Under the pieces are notes generated by a model. The model was not told the origin of the DNA. It made no database searches and saw nothing but the letters and a program-made list of their open reading frames with translations. Below, piece by piece: positions 1 to 6,776 of a stretch of 10,637 nt of DNA. The first letter of the stretch is position 1. Each line of letters starts with the position of its first letter. Both the position numbers and the translations under genes were made by a program. This stretch comes from CAYLGY01 sp964383325 (lineage in GTDB: Bacteria > Pseudomonadota > Alphaproteobacteria > Rhizobiales > Rhizobiaceae): contig CAYLGY010000087.1 in assembly GCA_964383325.1 (NCBI GenBank), positions 1-10,637 on the forward strand, read 5' to 3'.

Positions 1-341
1 GCCTCGACCAGGATAGGGGCCCGTGTTCCGACCGCCTTGCGCCGCGCCATCCGCTTGCGCACCGTTAGCCCCTCTTCGCGGTAGAGCCGATAGATCCGAT
101 TGATCCCCGAGGGCTCGCCCTCGCGGCGCAGCAATACGAACAGGCGCCGGTAACCGAACCGCCGGCGCTCGTTGGCCAAGTCCCGCAACCGACCGCGTAA
201 CGCCATATCCGGCGCGCGTCGAGATCGATAGCGGATCATCGTGCGATCCGCGCCGAGGATGTGGCAGGCCCGCCGTTCCGAGAGGCCATGCTCGGCCCGA
301 AGATACGCAACGGCTTCACGCTTCACGGCGGGCCCTACCAC
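1..341 (-). CDS. IS3-family transposase OrfB, N-terminal part (partial)
   Basis: Reading the minus strand in the -1 frame from the slippery site gives about 113 uninterrupted residues up to the window edge. They begin VVGPAVKREAVAYLRAEHGL and contain the helix-turn-helix-like segment RRFGYRRLFVLLRREG and then GINRIYRLYREEGLTVRKR. This is the standard N-terminal region of IS3-family OrfB, just before the rve/DDE integrase core. The DDE residues themselves lie beyond the left edge, so it cannot be judged whether the transposase is intact. OrfB is probably made mainly as an OrfAB fusion by frameshifting. A GTG at 339-341 could also serve as a weak independent start. Confidence 0.88.
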   Translation of the reverse strand, partial: MVGPAVKREAVAYLRAEHGLSERRACHILGADRTMIRYRSRRAPDMALRGRLRDLANERRRFGYRRLFVLLRREGEPSGINRIYRLYREEGLTVRKRMARRKAVGTRAPILVE

Positions 342-601
342 TTTTTTGCAACCAGGTCCTTCATCGCCGCCAGATCCAGCATCTGTTCGGCCAGAAGCTT
401 CTTGAGCTTGGCGTTCTCATCCTCGAGCGCCTTCAGCCGCTTGGCCTCCGACACCGTCATGCCGCCGAACTTGGCCTTCCAGTTGTAGAAGGTGCCTTCC
501 GACATACCGTGCTTGCGGCACAGGTCCGCGCACTTCGCGCCGGCCTCGTGCTCCGTCAGGATGCCGATGATCTGTTCGTCCGTAAATCTCGTTCGCTTCA
601 T
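335..601 (-). CDS. IS3-family transposase OrfA (helix-turn-helix subunit)
   Basis: An 88-residue protein that binds the IS ends and forms the N-terminal part of the OrfAB fusion transposase. It starts MKRTRFTDEQIIGIL, followed by a helix-turn-helix at about residues 8-45 with the family hallmark GMSEGTFYNWKAKFGG. Residues about 55-85 are a leucine-zipper-like coiled coil (LKALEDENAKLKKLLAEQ) used for multimerisation. The stop codon TAG (335-337) lies just past a slippery A_AAA_AAG heptamer, so frame 0 gives OrfA alone and a -1 shift gives OrfAB. The length is normal for the family and nothing is broken within the window. Confidence 0.93.
   Translation of the reverse strand: MKRTRFTDEQIIGILTEHEAGAKCADLCRKHGMSEGTFYNWKAKFGGMTVSEAKRLKALEDENAKLKKLLAEQMLDLAAMKDLVAKKW
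341..347 (-). other. Programmed -1 ribosomal frameshift site A_AAA_AAG
   Basis: On the minus strand the frame-0 codons GCA AAA AAG TGG TAG contain the heptamer A AAA AAG. This is the canonical slippery sequence of IS3-family elements. Slipping back one base joins residue 87 of OrfA to the OrfB frame (GTG GTA GGG CCC), which stays open to the edge of the window. The mechanism is known for the family; here it is inferred from the correct phase and the open -1 frame. Confidence 0.85.
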
Positions 602-664
602 TGTCCGTCCCCAAGTTGGGCCGGACTCTAATCGACGGTGGAGGAAAAATCCCGTGGCAGATCA

Positions 665-1267
665 CCCCTGAAATCGAACTTCTGTAGCAAAAGTCGGGCG
701 CAAAAGTAGGTGAGATCCGAGGCATTGTTCCGACGCCTGAGGGCGGCTTTGTAGCCCGCCAATCCGGAAGCCGCCATTCCGCTTCCCACCCCCAAAGGGG
801 GCCGTACCGATCTGTCATCAAGCCCCTTAGATGCTGATGCTCCAGTTCTCATCTTCATCTTCCCCGGCGCGCCATTTAAGTCCTTGAAATCATTTCATTT
901 TCCCGTAAATCGCCTTGTACAGATTATTCTGATTCTTGTGCTTGTGTGTCAAAAGTGTGCCATTGTGTGTTTTTCCAGTGTGCATTTTCTGGCCTTCCGA
1001 AGCGCGCATCTGACACATTTTTCTGACGCTGTTCTGAAGGTGTTTTCATGCGAGAAGTCGATTCGGATGTCATTTTTGCTCCGACAGAGACGAAAATTGC
1101 ATCCTAACTAAGGCCTTGCGTTTTCAATGTTTTTTGTCCGTTGCCTGAAACGGTTCGCGGCTACAAGTTCCGTTGGAGGACTGCTGAGCGACCCCCGTCA
1201 ACTGTATTGCCCAGAGGCCGCAAACCCATATGTGCACGGCGGTCTCCATGTGTGTCAAAAAACTGTG
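665..1267. other. Intergenic stretch without a convincing gene
   Basis: No reading frame here has recognisable domains. The 76-aa minus-strand frame at 628-858 runs into the IS end and has no identifiable family. The 75-aa plus-strand frame at 884-1111 has atypical, AT-rich codon use. From about 885 to 1140 the DNA is AT-richer than its surroundings and carries TGTGTCA words (see the repeat entry). An 8-bp GGCGCGCC palindrome is at about 867-874. No tRNA cloverleaf was seen. This may be the regulatory or replication-type debris of an older element into which the IS inserted, but that is inference. Confidence 0.5.
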
Positions 1268-1270
1268 TCA
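945..1270. repeat. Cluster of TGTGTCA heptamers (three direct, one inverted)
   Basis: TGTGTCA occurs at 945-951, 1251-1257 and 1264-1270 on the plus strand, and as its reverse complement TGACACA at 1011-1017. Three of the four copies are followed by an A-run on the motif strand (AAAA at 945, AAAAAA at 1251; the inverted copy is flanked by T-runs on the plus strand). The last two are spaced 13 bp apart. Related GTGTG words lie between them at about 955-982. The pattern could be regulator or replication-protein binding sites, or remnants of a mobile-element end. No function can be assigned. Confidence 0.35.
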
Positions 1271-1762
1271 CAGAATTTTTTTCGTCTCGGATCCGGTTTC
1301 GCTTCGGGCCATGCCGGTGGTGTCCTGAAAGTGGCTTCCGAAATTCTCAATATGGCCTTTGATAAGGCGGATAATGAAGCGGTTGTTCACGCCCCCGGTC
1401 GATGTTGGCCTTGACCTCCAGCGCAACCATCCCGGCCTCATATTCCTGGATCAAATCTACGACCTCAACGTCCTTGCCGAAGGCGCCTTATGCGTCGTGA
1501 TTTTTTGCTCGCCGTGGCAGACGTCGTCTTCCCGCTCCTTCCTGCGAGCTGCTCTCCGACGCTTGCGCTCATGGCGACCCTCTGGCCGGTTGCCCGGCCT
1601 GATGAGTGCGATGGCGATGTCGATCCTGCGTGACTTTTCCGGCGGCGAGGGAGTGGACGCCGCAGCATAGGAGGAGACCGCCAGCCCGGCCGACAAAAGC
1701 GGTACTGCAATCGTTTTGGCCAGGTCATATGCGCCCAGGGCCATTCCACGAAAAGTCAACAC
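1268..1762 (-). pseudogene. Small hypothetical protein gene broken by two frameshifts
   Basis: Three consecutive minus-strand frames read as one protein if two single-base indels are corrected. The first part starts at GTG 1762 (or ATG 1744) with a hydrophobic, signal- or membrane-like stretch (TIAVPLLSAGLAVSSYAAAS), then a basic segment ending GEQKITTHK. Adding one G in the GG near 1482-1487 continues it as GAFGKDVEVVDLIQEYEAGM...LEVKANIDRG. Removing one C from the C5 run at 1392-1396 continues it as VNNRFIIRLIKGHIENFGSHF and on to a TGA at 1268-1270. The middle and last parts look coding; the first is less certain. The corrected product would be about 165 residues. I do not recognise the family. 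The indels could be real decay or homopolymer sequencing errors. The gene sits just downstream of, and in the same direction as, the lysR gene. Confidence 0.38.
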
Positions 1763-1801
1763 TTGCTCCGCGAACTCGCCGGAAGACGCCCCTGTACTGT
1801 C

Positions 1802-2725
1802 CTATCTGACAAAAAGCCGACTGGCCAGTTCGGTCTGAAAGAACTGGCGGCTGAATGTTGCAAATGATTGAGCTTTACGGCTGATACTGGCGCCACGCCG
1901 CGTGGCGAGAACCACGTTGGGACTGGGTTCAGCTTCGACCAGAGGCCGGCACACGACCTGAAGGCCACTATAGGTGTTGTCGGTGAATGGCCGGATATTG
2001 AGAATTGCAACCCCAAGCCCTGCAGCAGCCGAACTGCGCACCATCTCGAAGGATTCCAGCTCGTGAACCGGTCCTCGCTGCACCCCCACCCGTTCGAACA
2101 GGGTTTCGACGTAGCTTCGGGACTGAGGCAGATTAAGGAGAAGGAGCGTTTTCTTCTCGAGGTCTGCCAGCGACAACCGCTCCTTACGCGCCAACGGGTC
2201 GGATTCAGCCAAAACAACGTGCGGCGGCGCACTGGCAAGAATCTCATGATCGAACTCCTGCCATAGTCCGGCATCATAAGTCAGAAGGATGTCAACGATC
2301 CCATTTCGCAAGTCACGCTGGATCGAGATCATGTCCCCCTCAGTCAGATGCACGACGAGTGCCGGGTGCGCAGAAGTCAGCTTGCTGATGATCTGAGGGG
2401 CAGCAATGGGCGAAATCGAAGTGAAAGACCCAATCCTGACCTCGCCTGCAAGGACCCGTTCGCTGCCGCTGACATCGCGAACGAACGCATCTGCTTCGTC
2501 CAGGAGACGGAGCGCGCGCGCAATAATGCGTTCGCCGGCGACGGTCGTAACGAGACCTTTTGAGCGCTGGCGCACGAAGATCTGCGTGCCAAATTCCTGC
2601 TCGAACTTCTCGATTGCCATCAGGATTGAAGAGGTTGAAATACTCATCGCCTGGGCTGCGCCGACAATTGAGTTGTGTTGCGAAGCGGCTATTACATAGC
2701 GTAATTGGCGGAGCGATATCTTCAT
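1802..2725 (-). CDS. LysR-type transcriptional regulator
   Basis: A 307-residue protein of normal LysR-family length. The N-terminal winged helix-turn-helix spans about residues 3-62, with the typical pattern LRQLRYVIAASQHNSIVGAA...SILMAIEKFEQEFGTQIFVR and TVAGE near residue 64. A linker helix follows to about residue 90. The periplasmic-binding-like effector domain runs from about residue 93 to 300 (GEVRIGSFTSISP, then AAGLGVAIL). Such proteins bind a small-molecule inducer, often a pathway intermediate, and activate a divergent promoter. Here the divergent partner is the lactonase gene across a 91-bp gap, so this is the likely regulator of the catabolic operon. The start ATG (2723-2725) has an A-rich leader and only a weak ribosome binding site. 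The inducer cannot be predicted. Confidence 0.93.
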   Translation of the reverse strand: MKISLRQLRYVIAASQHNSIVGAAQAMSISTSSILMAIEKFEQEFGTQIFVRQRSKGLVTTVAGERIIARALRLLDEADAFVRDVSGSERVLAGEVRIGSFTSISPIAAPQIISKLTSAHPALVVHLTEGDMISIQRDLRNGIVDILLTYDAGLWQEFDHEILASAPPHVVLAESDPLARKERLSLADLEKKTLLLLNLPQSRSYVETLFERVGVQRGPVHELESFEMVRSSAAAGLGVAILNIRPFTDNTYSGLQVVCRPLVEAEPSPNVVLATRRGASISRKAQSFATFSRQFFQTELASRLFVR

Positions 2726-2759
2726 TTTTTAAACTTTGCTTTGTTATAAATTACATTAT
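2691..2759. promoter_or_regulatory. Divergent lysR/lactonase control region with candidate LysR boxes
   Basis: The AT-rich spacer between lysR and the lactonase holds an ATAA-N6-TTAT dyad at 2746-2759 that includes ATTACATTA. Just inside the lysR coding start is a perfect 5-bp dyad, ATTAC-ATAGC-GTAAT (2691-2705). Its TTAC-N5-GTAA core fits the T-N11-A rule for LysR-family sites. The sites are assigned by pattern and position only. I could not pick out a clear -35/-10 pair for either direction. Confidence 0.35.
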
Positions 2760-2816
2760 CCAATTTTTGATCGCCTTGCTAGCCTTCCTCGGAACGGTAA
2801 GGGCGCAGGGTACCTC

Positions 2817-3767
2817 ATGGCTGAACAGTTCACATATGATTCCCGCATCGCTGGCGGTGATGTCCAGAAAGTGGACTGCGTTTGGGCGGGGAGTACCCAG
2901 CTCGGCGAATGCCCGATCTGGGATGACCGGCGTAAGTGTCTGTTGCTGATTGACAGCTTGGGCATGACCCTATGGCAGATGGGGATCGGTGGTGAAGAAA
3001 TACGCGCCTGGCAACTCCCGGAAGTCATCGGCTCAATCGGGCTCTGCGACGACGACAGGCTGATCGCTGGGCTCGCGAGTGGGTTTGCGCTTATAGACAT
3101 TTCCAAAGCCGAGGCTCAGATCGAGCTGATTGGCGACCCGGAACCAGGGCTTCCGACACGACTGAACGATGGCAAGGTTGACAGGGCCGGGCGTTATTGG
3201 TGCGGTTCCATGAGTCTTGATTTCAAAACGCCTTGCGCCTCGCTATACCGGCTTGATCCGGACCGTTCCTGGTACCGCATGGACACGGGATTCACTGTCT
3301 CCAACGGAATTGCTTTCAGCGGGGACGGAAAGGAACTCTATTTTTCCAACAGCCGCCTGGATCAGTCCTTCCGGTACGATTTCGACCTTGCGACCGGCCG
3401 TATTTCCAATCGCCGCCCGTTTGCGGATACGGGTGCATATCGGGGCCGAATCGATGGGGCCTGTGTGGATGCAAACGGCAATTATTGGGGCGCCCTGTTT
3501 GACGGTGGAGCGGTAGGATGCTTTTCGTCCCAGGGCAGGCTTTTGCGGCGGATATGCCTGCCCGTCGCCTGCCCGACAATGTGCGCATTCGGAGGCAAGG
3601 ACCTGTCGACTTTATTTGTAACATCCGCGACCTTCTCCATGACACCCGAGCAGATTGCGCGGGAGCCATTGGCCGGGGGTCTGTTTGCAATCACCGGACT
3701 CGGCGTCCGGGGGATTCCGGAACCACGTTTCCAGGCGGGAGGAGCAAGGAGAAGCGCGCCGGAATGA
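2817..3767 (+). CDS. SMP-30/gluconolactonase/LRE-family lactonase
   Basis: A predicted cytoplasmic lactone hydrolase of the six-bladed beta-propeller SMP-30 family, which open sugar-acid lactones using one divalent metal ion. I chose ATG 2817 (316 residues) over the upstream in-frame ATG 2736. It has a GCAGGG site at good spacing, and residues upstream of it do not fit the family. Numbered from 2817, the metal ligands appear intact: Glu31 in LGECPIWDD, Asn163 in TVSNGIAFS and Asp213 in RIDGACVDANGNYW. The substrate-loop motif RLNDGKVDRAGRYWCG is at 116-130. It is the first gene of the operon, divergent from lysR. It would hydrolyse a lactone made by one of the operon's dehydrogenases, or one taken up directly. 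Which lactone is not readable; the family includes glucono-, xylono-, arabino- and galactaro-lactonases. Confidence 0.9.
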   Translation: MAEQFTYDSRIAGGDVQKVDCVWAGSTQLGECPIWDDRRKCLLLIDSLGMTLWQMGIGGEEIRAWQLPEVIGSIGLCDDDRLIAGLASGFALIDISKAEAQIELIGDPEPGLPTRLNDGKVDRAGRYWCGSMSLDFKTPCASLYRLDPDRSWYRMDTGFTVSNGIAFSGDGKELYFSNSRLDQSFRYDFDLATGRISNRRPFADTGAYRGRIDGACVDANGNYWGALFDGGAVGCFSSQGRLLRRICLPVACPTMCAFGGKDLSTLFVTSATFSMTPEQIAREPLAGGLFAITGLGVRGIPEPRFQAGGARRSAPE

Positions 3768-3797
3768 TGCCGCGCCGGTGATCATCGGCATTTCATT
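3763..3797 (+). other. Weak hairpin between the lactonase gene and dctP
   Basis: AATGATGCCG (3763-3772) can pair with CGGCA..TCATT (3786-3797) if two Ts are bulged out. The hairpin overlaps the lactonase stop codon and lies upstream of the dctP ribosome binding site. It has no T-tract, so it is more likely a processing or stability element than a terminator, if it is functional at all. Confidence 0.25.
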
Positions 3798-3820
3798 CAT
3801 TCAGGATCAGGGAGGATAAC

Positions 3821-4864
3821 ATGATCGGGATAAATTCTGGAACGATATGGATTACAAGCTTGCTGGCTTTGACCATGGGCGCGATGGGTGCTCAAACAGT
3901 GCGTGCGGAGCCTCGACTGACGATAACTTATGCGCATTGCTGCACGGCGGAGCACACCTATGGTGTCTATGCGCATCAGCTTGCTGACGCAGTCGAAAGA
4001 AACTCGAATGGCGAGATCAGAATCGAGGTTTTTGACGGCGGCATAATGGGCTCCGAACAGGCAATCGCTCAGAAAGTGCAACTCGGCACGGTCCAAATGG
4101 GTGGAATCACGTCCAATAATGTGGCCCAGTTGGCCCCGTCCATCAACGTGCTTGTACTTCCCTATCTCAACAGTGGGCCGGAAGAGTTGACGGGAGAGGG
4201 GGGACTCCTGCGCGCCGGACCATATCGGGACGAGCTGAACAAGCGAGTTCTTAGTGAGAGCGGCAGCCTTCGTATCATAGGAGGCTTCAACAACGCTTTC
4301 CGTAGTATCTTCACAAAGAACGAATGCGTTGAAGAGATCGGCGATCTGGCCGGGTTGAAGATCCGTGCACCCAAGAACCCGGTAATGACTGCAATGTGGG
4401 AGTCGTGGGGCGTATCCACTTATCCGATCGCCTGGGGCGAAACTTATGGAGCCATTGCGACCGGGGTAGTCGACGCTTTCGATAGCCCGACCGACGTAGT
4501 GCTGGACCTGGGTTTCCATGAGCATGTAAAATTTATCACAGAGGCGACCTACCTACCGCAGGCGGCTGTGGTGATTATAAACAATGACTTCATGAACGGG
4601 TTGTCCGAGGAGGATCAGCAGATCCTTTTGGACTCGGCTGCGGAGACGGATGTCACCCATGCCGAGCATGTGGCCAGGAATGGCGAGCGTGTCCGCAAGG
4701 CATTGGTCAACGATTACGGAGTCACCTTCTGTGAGTTGAAAGACCCTGAGGTCTGGGCCGAGAAGGCGCGGGGAACCTGGCCGGAGCTCTACAGCCTCGT
4801 AGGCGGTGGCGAGGACTGGGTACAGACGACACTTTCCTACAAGAAAACAGGCAAGCTCGAATAG
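3821..4864 (+). CDS. dctP: TRAP transporter substrate-binding protein DctP
   Basis: A 347-residue periplasmic solute receptor of the DctP type, which binds an organic acid and delivers it to the DctQM membrane complex. Residues 1 to about 29 form a signal peptide (hydrophobic WITSLLALTMGAMGAQ, cleavage near VRA-EP). The mature part has the family pattern: ITYAH at the start, GEIRIEVFDGGIMGSE at 64-79, LPYLN at 113-117 and DLAGLKIRAP at 175-184. Arg182 in the last motif is the near-invariant arginine that salt-bridges the substrate carboxylate. The usual VDGQENP loop is replaced by VDAFDSPTD (217-225). The start is supported by a strong GGGAGG site 7-10 nt upstream. Mature cysteines at 40, 41, 169 and 304 are unusual. 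The substrate is probably a carboxylate such as a sugar acid, inferred from the family and neighbours. Confidence 0.93.
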   Translation: MIGINSGTIWITSLLALTMGAMGAQTVRAEPRLTITYAHCCTAEHTYGVYAHQLADAVERNSNGEIRIEVFDGGIMGSEQAIAQKVQLGTVQMGGITSNNVAQLAPSINVLVLPYLNSGPEELTGEGGLLRAGPYRDELNKRVLSESGSLRIIGGFNNAFRSIFTKNECVEEIGDLAGLKIRAPKNPVMTAMWESWGVSTYPIAWGETYGAIATGVVDAFDSPTDVVLDLGFHEHVKFITEATYLPQAAVVIINNDFMNGLSEEDQQILLDSAAETDVTHAEHVARNGERVRKALVNDYGVTFCELKDPEVWAEKARGTWPELYSLVGGGEDWVQTTLSYKKTGKLE

Positions 4865-4870
4865 TCCAGG

Positions 4871-4909
4871 GCAGCGTCCCGGCAGGCTTGGCGCCCGTCG
4901 GGACGCTGC
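4871..4909 (+). terminator. Strong hairpin between dctP and dctQ (attenuator or mRNA stabiliser)
   Basis: GCAGCGTCCCG (4871-4881) and CGGGACGCTGC (4899-4909) are a perfect 11-bp inverted repeat with a 17-nt loop, starting 6 nt after the dctP stop. There is no following T-run, so it is not a standard intrinsic terminator. Hairpins after solute-receptor genes commonly let the receptor mRNA outlast or outnumber the membrane-subunit mRNA. That role is inferred here. Confidence 0.6.
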
Positions 4910-4980
4910 TTGCGCGCCCCAGTTCTTCGCCACTTCAGTGGGGTTGAAATAGAGTCCTCCTGTCATGAGGAATGTCGGAA

Positions 4981-5499
4981 ATGATCGCGCGCCTGTTTTT
5001 CCATGTCAGCCGCCTCGAACTGATCCTCGCGAACACGTCACTGGCAGTGCTTGTGCTGGTGCTGGCAGCCCAGGTCTTCTTTCGTTACGTACTGCACATC
5101 GGGCTGTCCTGGAGTGAGGAAGTATCCCGATTCATTTTCGTGTGGTTCGTTTACATCTCAGCAAGTCTGGCTGCGCAACGTGGTAGCCATATCCGCGTAA
5201 CGCTTTTTGCCCGCTTGTTGCCCGTGCCTGAGCGATACGTATTTCTTCTGGCGGACGCCATCTGGATCGGCTTCAACGCATTCGTTGTAGCTGCGGGCGT
5301 GCTCCTGATCAGCCGGACATTGCAATATCCGGTCTACTCCACCTCGTTGTTTCTCCCGCTGGCCTATGTTTACATCGTGATTCCACTGGCCCATGCGCTG
5401 ATGATCCTTCGCATCATCGAACGCCAGTGGCGGGCATTCAGATATGACGAACCGCTAATAGCTGGCGAGCCGACTCCGGCCAAGGAGGGCGGGGCGTGA
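4981..5499 (+). CDS. dctQ: TRAP transporter small membrane subunit DctQ
   Basis: A small integral membrane protein of the TRAP transporter, 172 residues from ATG 4981. The GAGGA at 4967-4971 directly abuts an earlier in-frame ATG (4972). It sits 9 nt before ATG 4981, so I prefer the latter, though 4972 remains possible. Four membrane segments are visible at about residues 11-34, 50-66, 86-111 and 123-145. The family signatures QVFFRYV (31-37) and LSWSEEVSRFIFVW (42-55) are present. DctQ pairs with DctM and docks the loaded DctP. The stop overlaps the dctM start by 4 nt, indicating translational coupling. The dctP-dctQ gap of more than 100 nt is the only long gap inside the transporter and holds the hairpin. 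Confidence 0.92.
   Translation: MIARLFFHVSRLELILANTSLAVLVLVLAAQVFFRYVLHIGLSWSEEVSRFIFVWFVYISASLAAQRGSHIRVTLFARLLPVPERYVFLLADAIWIGFNAFVVAAGVLLISRTLQYPVYSTSLFLPLAYVYIVIPLAHALMILRIIERQWRAFRYDEPLIAGEPTPAKEGGA
5482..5488 (+). promoter_or_regulatory. Strong Shine-Dalgarno AAGGAGG for a GTG start
   Basis: A perfect AAGGAGG inside the end of dctQ lies 7 nt before the GTG (5496) of dctM and fixes that non-ATG start. The GTGA overlap with the dctQ stop adds coupling. Confidence 0.8.
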
Positions 5500-6761
5500 T
5501 CTTTATCCTTACTTTTATTGCTTGCCTTGTTCTCGGCGTACCAATTTTTGTGACGCTGGGCGTGCCATCGCTGATTGAGCTCCTTTCTTCGCCAATACCT
5601 CTTGCCTCTCTGGCCCACAGCCTGTTCGACGGCGTCGACAATTTTCCGCTTCTTGCGATCCCCTGCTTCGTTCTGGCAGGTGCAATCATGTCGCGCGCTG
5701 GTATCACTGGCGACATAATAGAGGTCATGCGAACCATAGTCGGGCAGGCCTATGGCGGGCTTGCCATCGTGACTATCCTCTCATGTATGTTCTTTGCAGC
5801 GATATCCGGTTCCGGGCCGGGCACCGTCGCCGCGATCGGAAGCCTGCTCATTCCGGCAATGGAGCAAGACGGTTACCCGAAAGACTTCGGTGCGGCGGTC
5901 GCGGCCTCTGGCGGCACGCTGGGGATTCTGCTTCCTCCAAGCAACCCCATGATTGTCTATGGTGTGCTCGCCTCTGTCTCGATCGGCGACCTTTTCATCG
6001 CAGGGCTGCTGCCGGGCATGATGGTCGGGGGATTGCTGATCGGTACCACCTATTTTCTGTCGCGCAGCAACGGGTACAAGGGGTCACCGCAGCCCTTCGA
6101 CACAGGCCGGTTCCTCCGCAGCGTCTATTCCGCGAAATTCTCGCTGGCCACGCCATTCGTGGTCCTCGGCGGCATTTATGGCGGCATCTTCACCCCCGTC
6201 GAAGCCTCGATCATGGCCGTCGTCTACGCATTGCTGGTTGGTGCGCTGATCAAGCGAAGCATCGGGCCGCGCGGCCTCTGGCTTGCACTGAGTGAGGCAA
6301 GCACCATTTGCGGCGGGCTGGTTCTGATCATGGGCACAGCGATCTTCTTCGGAGAATTCCTCGCGCTCAACATGATCCCACAGCGCATTGCAGCCTCACT
6401 TCAGGCCATTACGACAGACCCGGTGCTGATGTTGCTGATCATCAGCGCGATCCTGATCGTGCTTGGAACGTTCATGGAAACGCTCTCCACCATCATTATT
6501 TTGACCCCGATCCTTCTTCCGCTGGTTCATCAGCTCGGCATCGACCCGATCCATTTTGGAATTCTCCTCGTCGTCACAAGCGAAATCGGATTCCTGACAC
6601 CGCCTTTGGGCGTCAACCTCTTCGTAGCTTGCGGAATTTCGGGGCTCACATTGGAGGAGGTCTCGCGCCGGGTGCTGCCGTTTATCGCGACGATCATCGT
6701 CGGGCTGCTGATTCTGATCTACTTCCCGCAGGTCAGTCTGTTCCTGCTCATGTTCAGATAA
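5496..6761 (+). CDS. dctM: TRAP transporter large membrane subunit DctM
   Basis: A 421-residue, highly hydrophobic protein: the sodium-coupled transport channel of the TRAP system (Ion Transporter superfamily fold). Typical DctM motifs appear in order. They are FPLLAIPCFVLAG (50-62), FFAAISGSGPGTVAAIG (99-115), GTLGILLPPSNPMIVYG (140-156), GGIYGGIFTPVEAS, FMETLSTIIILTPILLP and GFLTPPLGVNLFVA. The length is normal for the family. Translation starts at GTG 5496, supported by AAGGAGG upstream. The gene lies in an operon with dctP and dctQ, and its stop is only 15 nt before the ThDP enzyme gene. The transporter and enzymes are therefore very probably co-transcribed, tying the transported compound to the pathway. 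Confidence 0.95.
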   Translation: MIFILTFIACLVLGVPIFVTLGVPSLIELLSSPIPLASLAHSLFDGVDNFPLLAIPCFVLAGAIMSRAGITGDIIEVMRTIVGQAYGGLAIVTILSCMFFAAISGSGPGTVAAIGSLLIPAMEQDGYPKDFGAAVAASGGTLGILLPPSNPMIVYGVLASVSIGDLFIAGLLPGMMVGGLLIGTTYFLSRSNGYKGSPQPFDTGRFLRSVYSAKFSLATPFVVLGGIYGGIFTPVEASIMAVVYALLVGALIKRSIGPRGLWLALSEASTICGGLVLIMGTAIFFGEFLALNMIPQRIAASLQAITTDPVLMLLIISAILIVLGTFMETLSTIIILTPILLPLVHQLGIDPIHFGILLVVTSEIGFLTPPLGVNLFVACGISGLTLEEVSRRVLPFIATIIVGLLILIYFPQVSLFLLMFR

Positions 6762-6776
6762 TCCAAGGAAAATTCA

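Larger units (their letters stand above)
1..664 (-). mobile_element. IS3-family insertion sequence, partial (cut by window edge)
   Basis: The element is read on the minus strand and consists of a complete orfA followed by a -1 frame orfB that runs off the left edge. This is the usual IS3-family layout. The OrfA sequence resembles the IS407/IS51-type branch, a judgement from memory only. The outer end lies upstream of orfA. Elements of this family end in CA when read outward, and the two candidate CA dinucleotides are at 658-659 and 663-664, so the boundary is uncertain by several bases. The opposite end and the target duplication are outside the window. Confidence 0.85.

Noticed and set aside
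1127..1414. Overlapping plus-strand frames of 95 and 73 codons
   Set aside because: No domain, no good ribosome binding site, and they overlap the more gene-like minus-strand remnant.
2736..2816. N-terminal extension of the lactonase from ATG 2736
   Set aside because: The start lies inside the AT-rich divergent promoter region, and the extra residues do not fit the SMP-30 family. ATG 2817 has a better ribosome binding site.
3797..4525. A 242-codon open frame on the minus strand
   Set aside because: It lies antisense to dctP, which has a clear signal peptide and family motifs. The antisense product has no recognisable domain.
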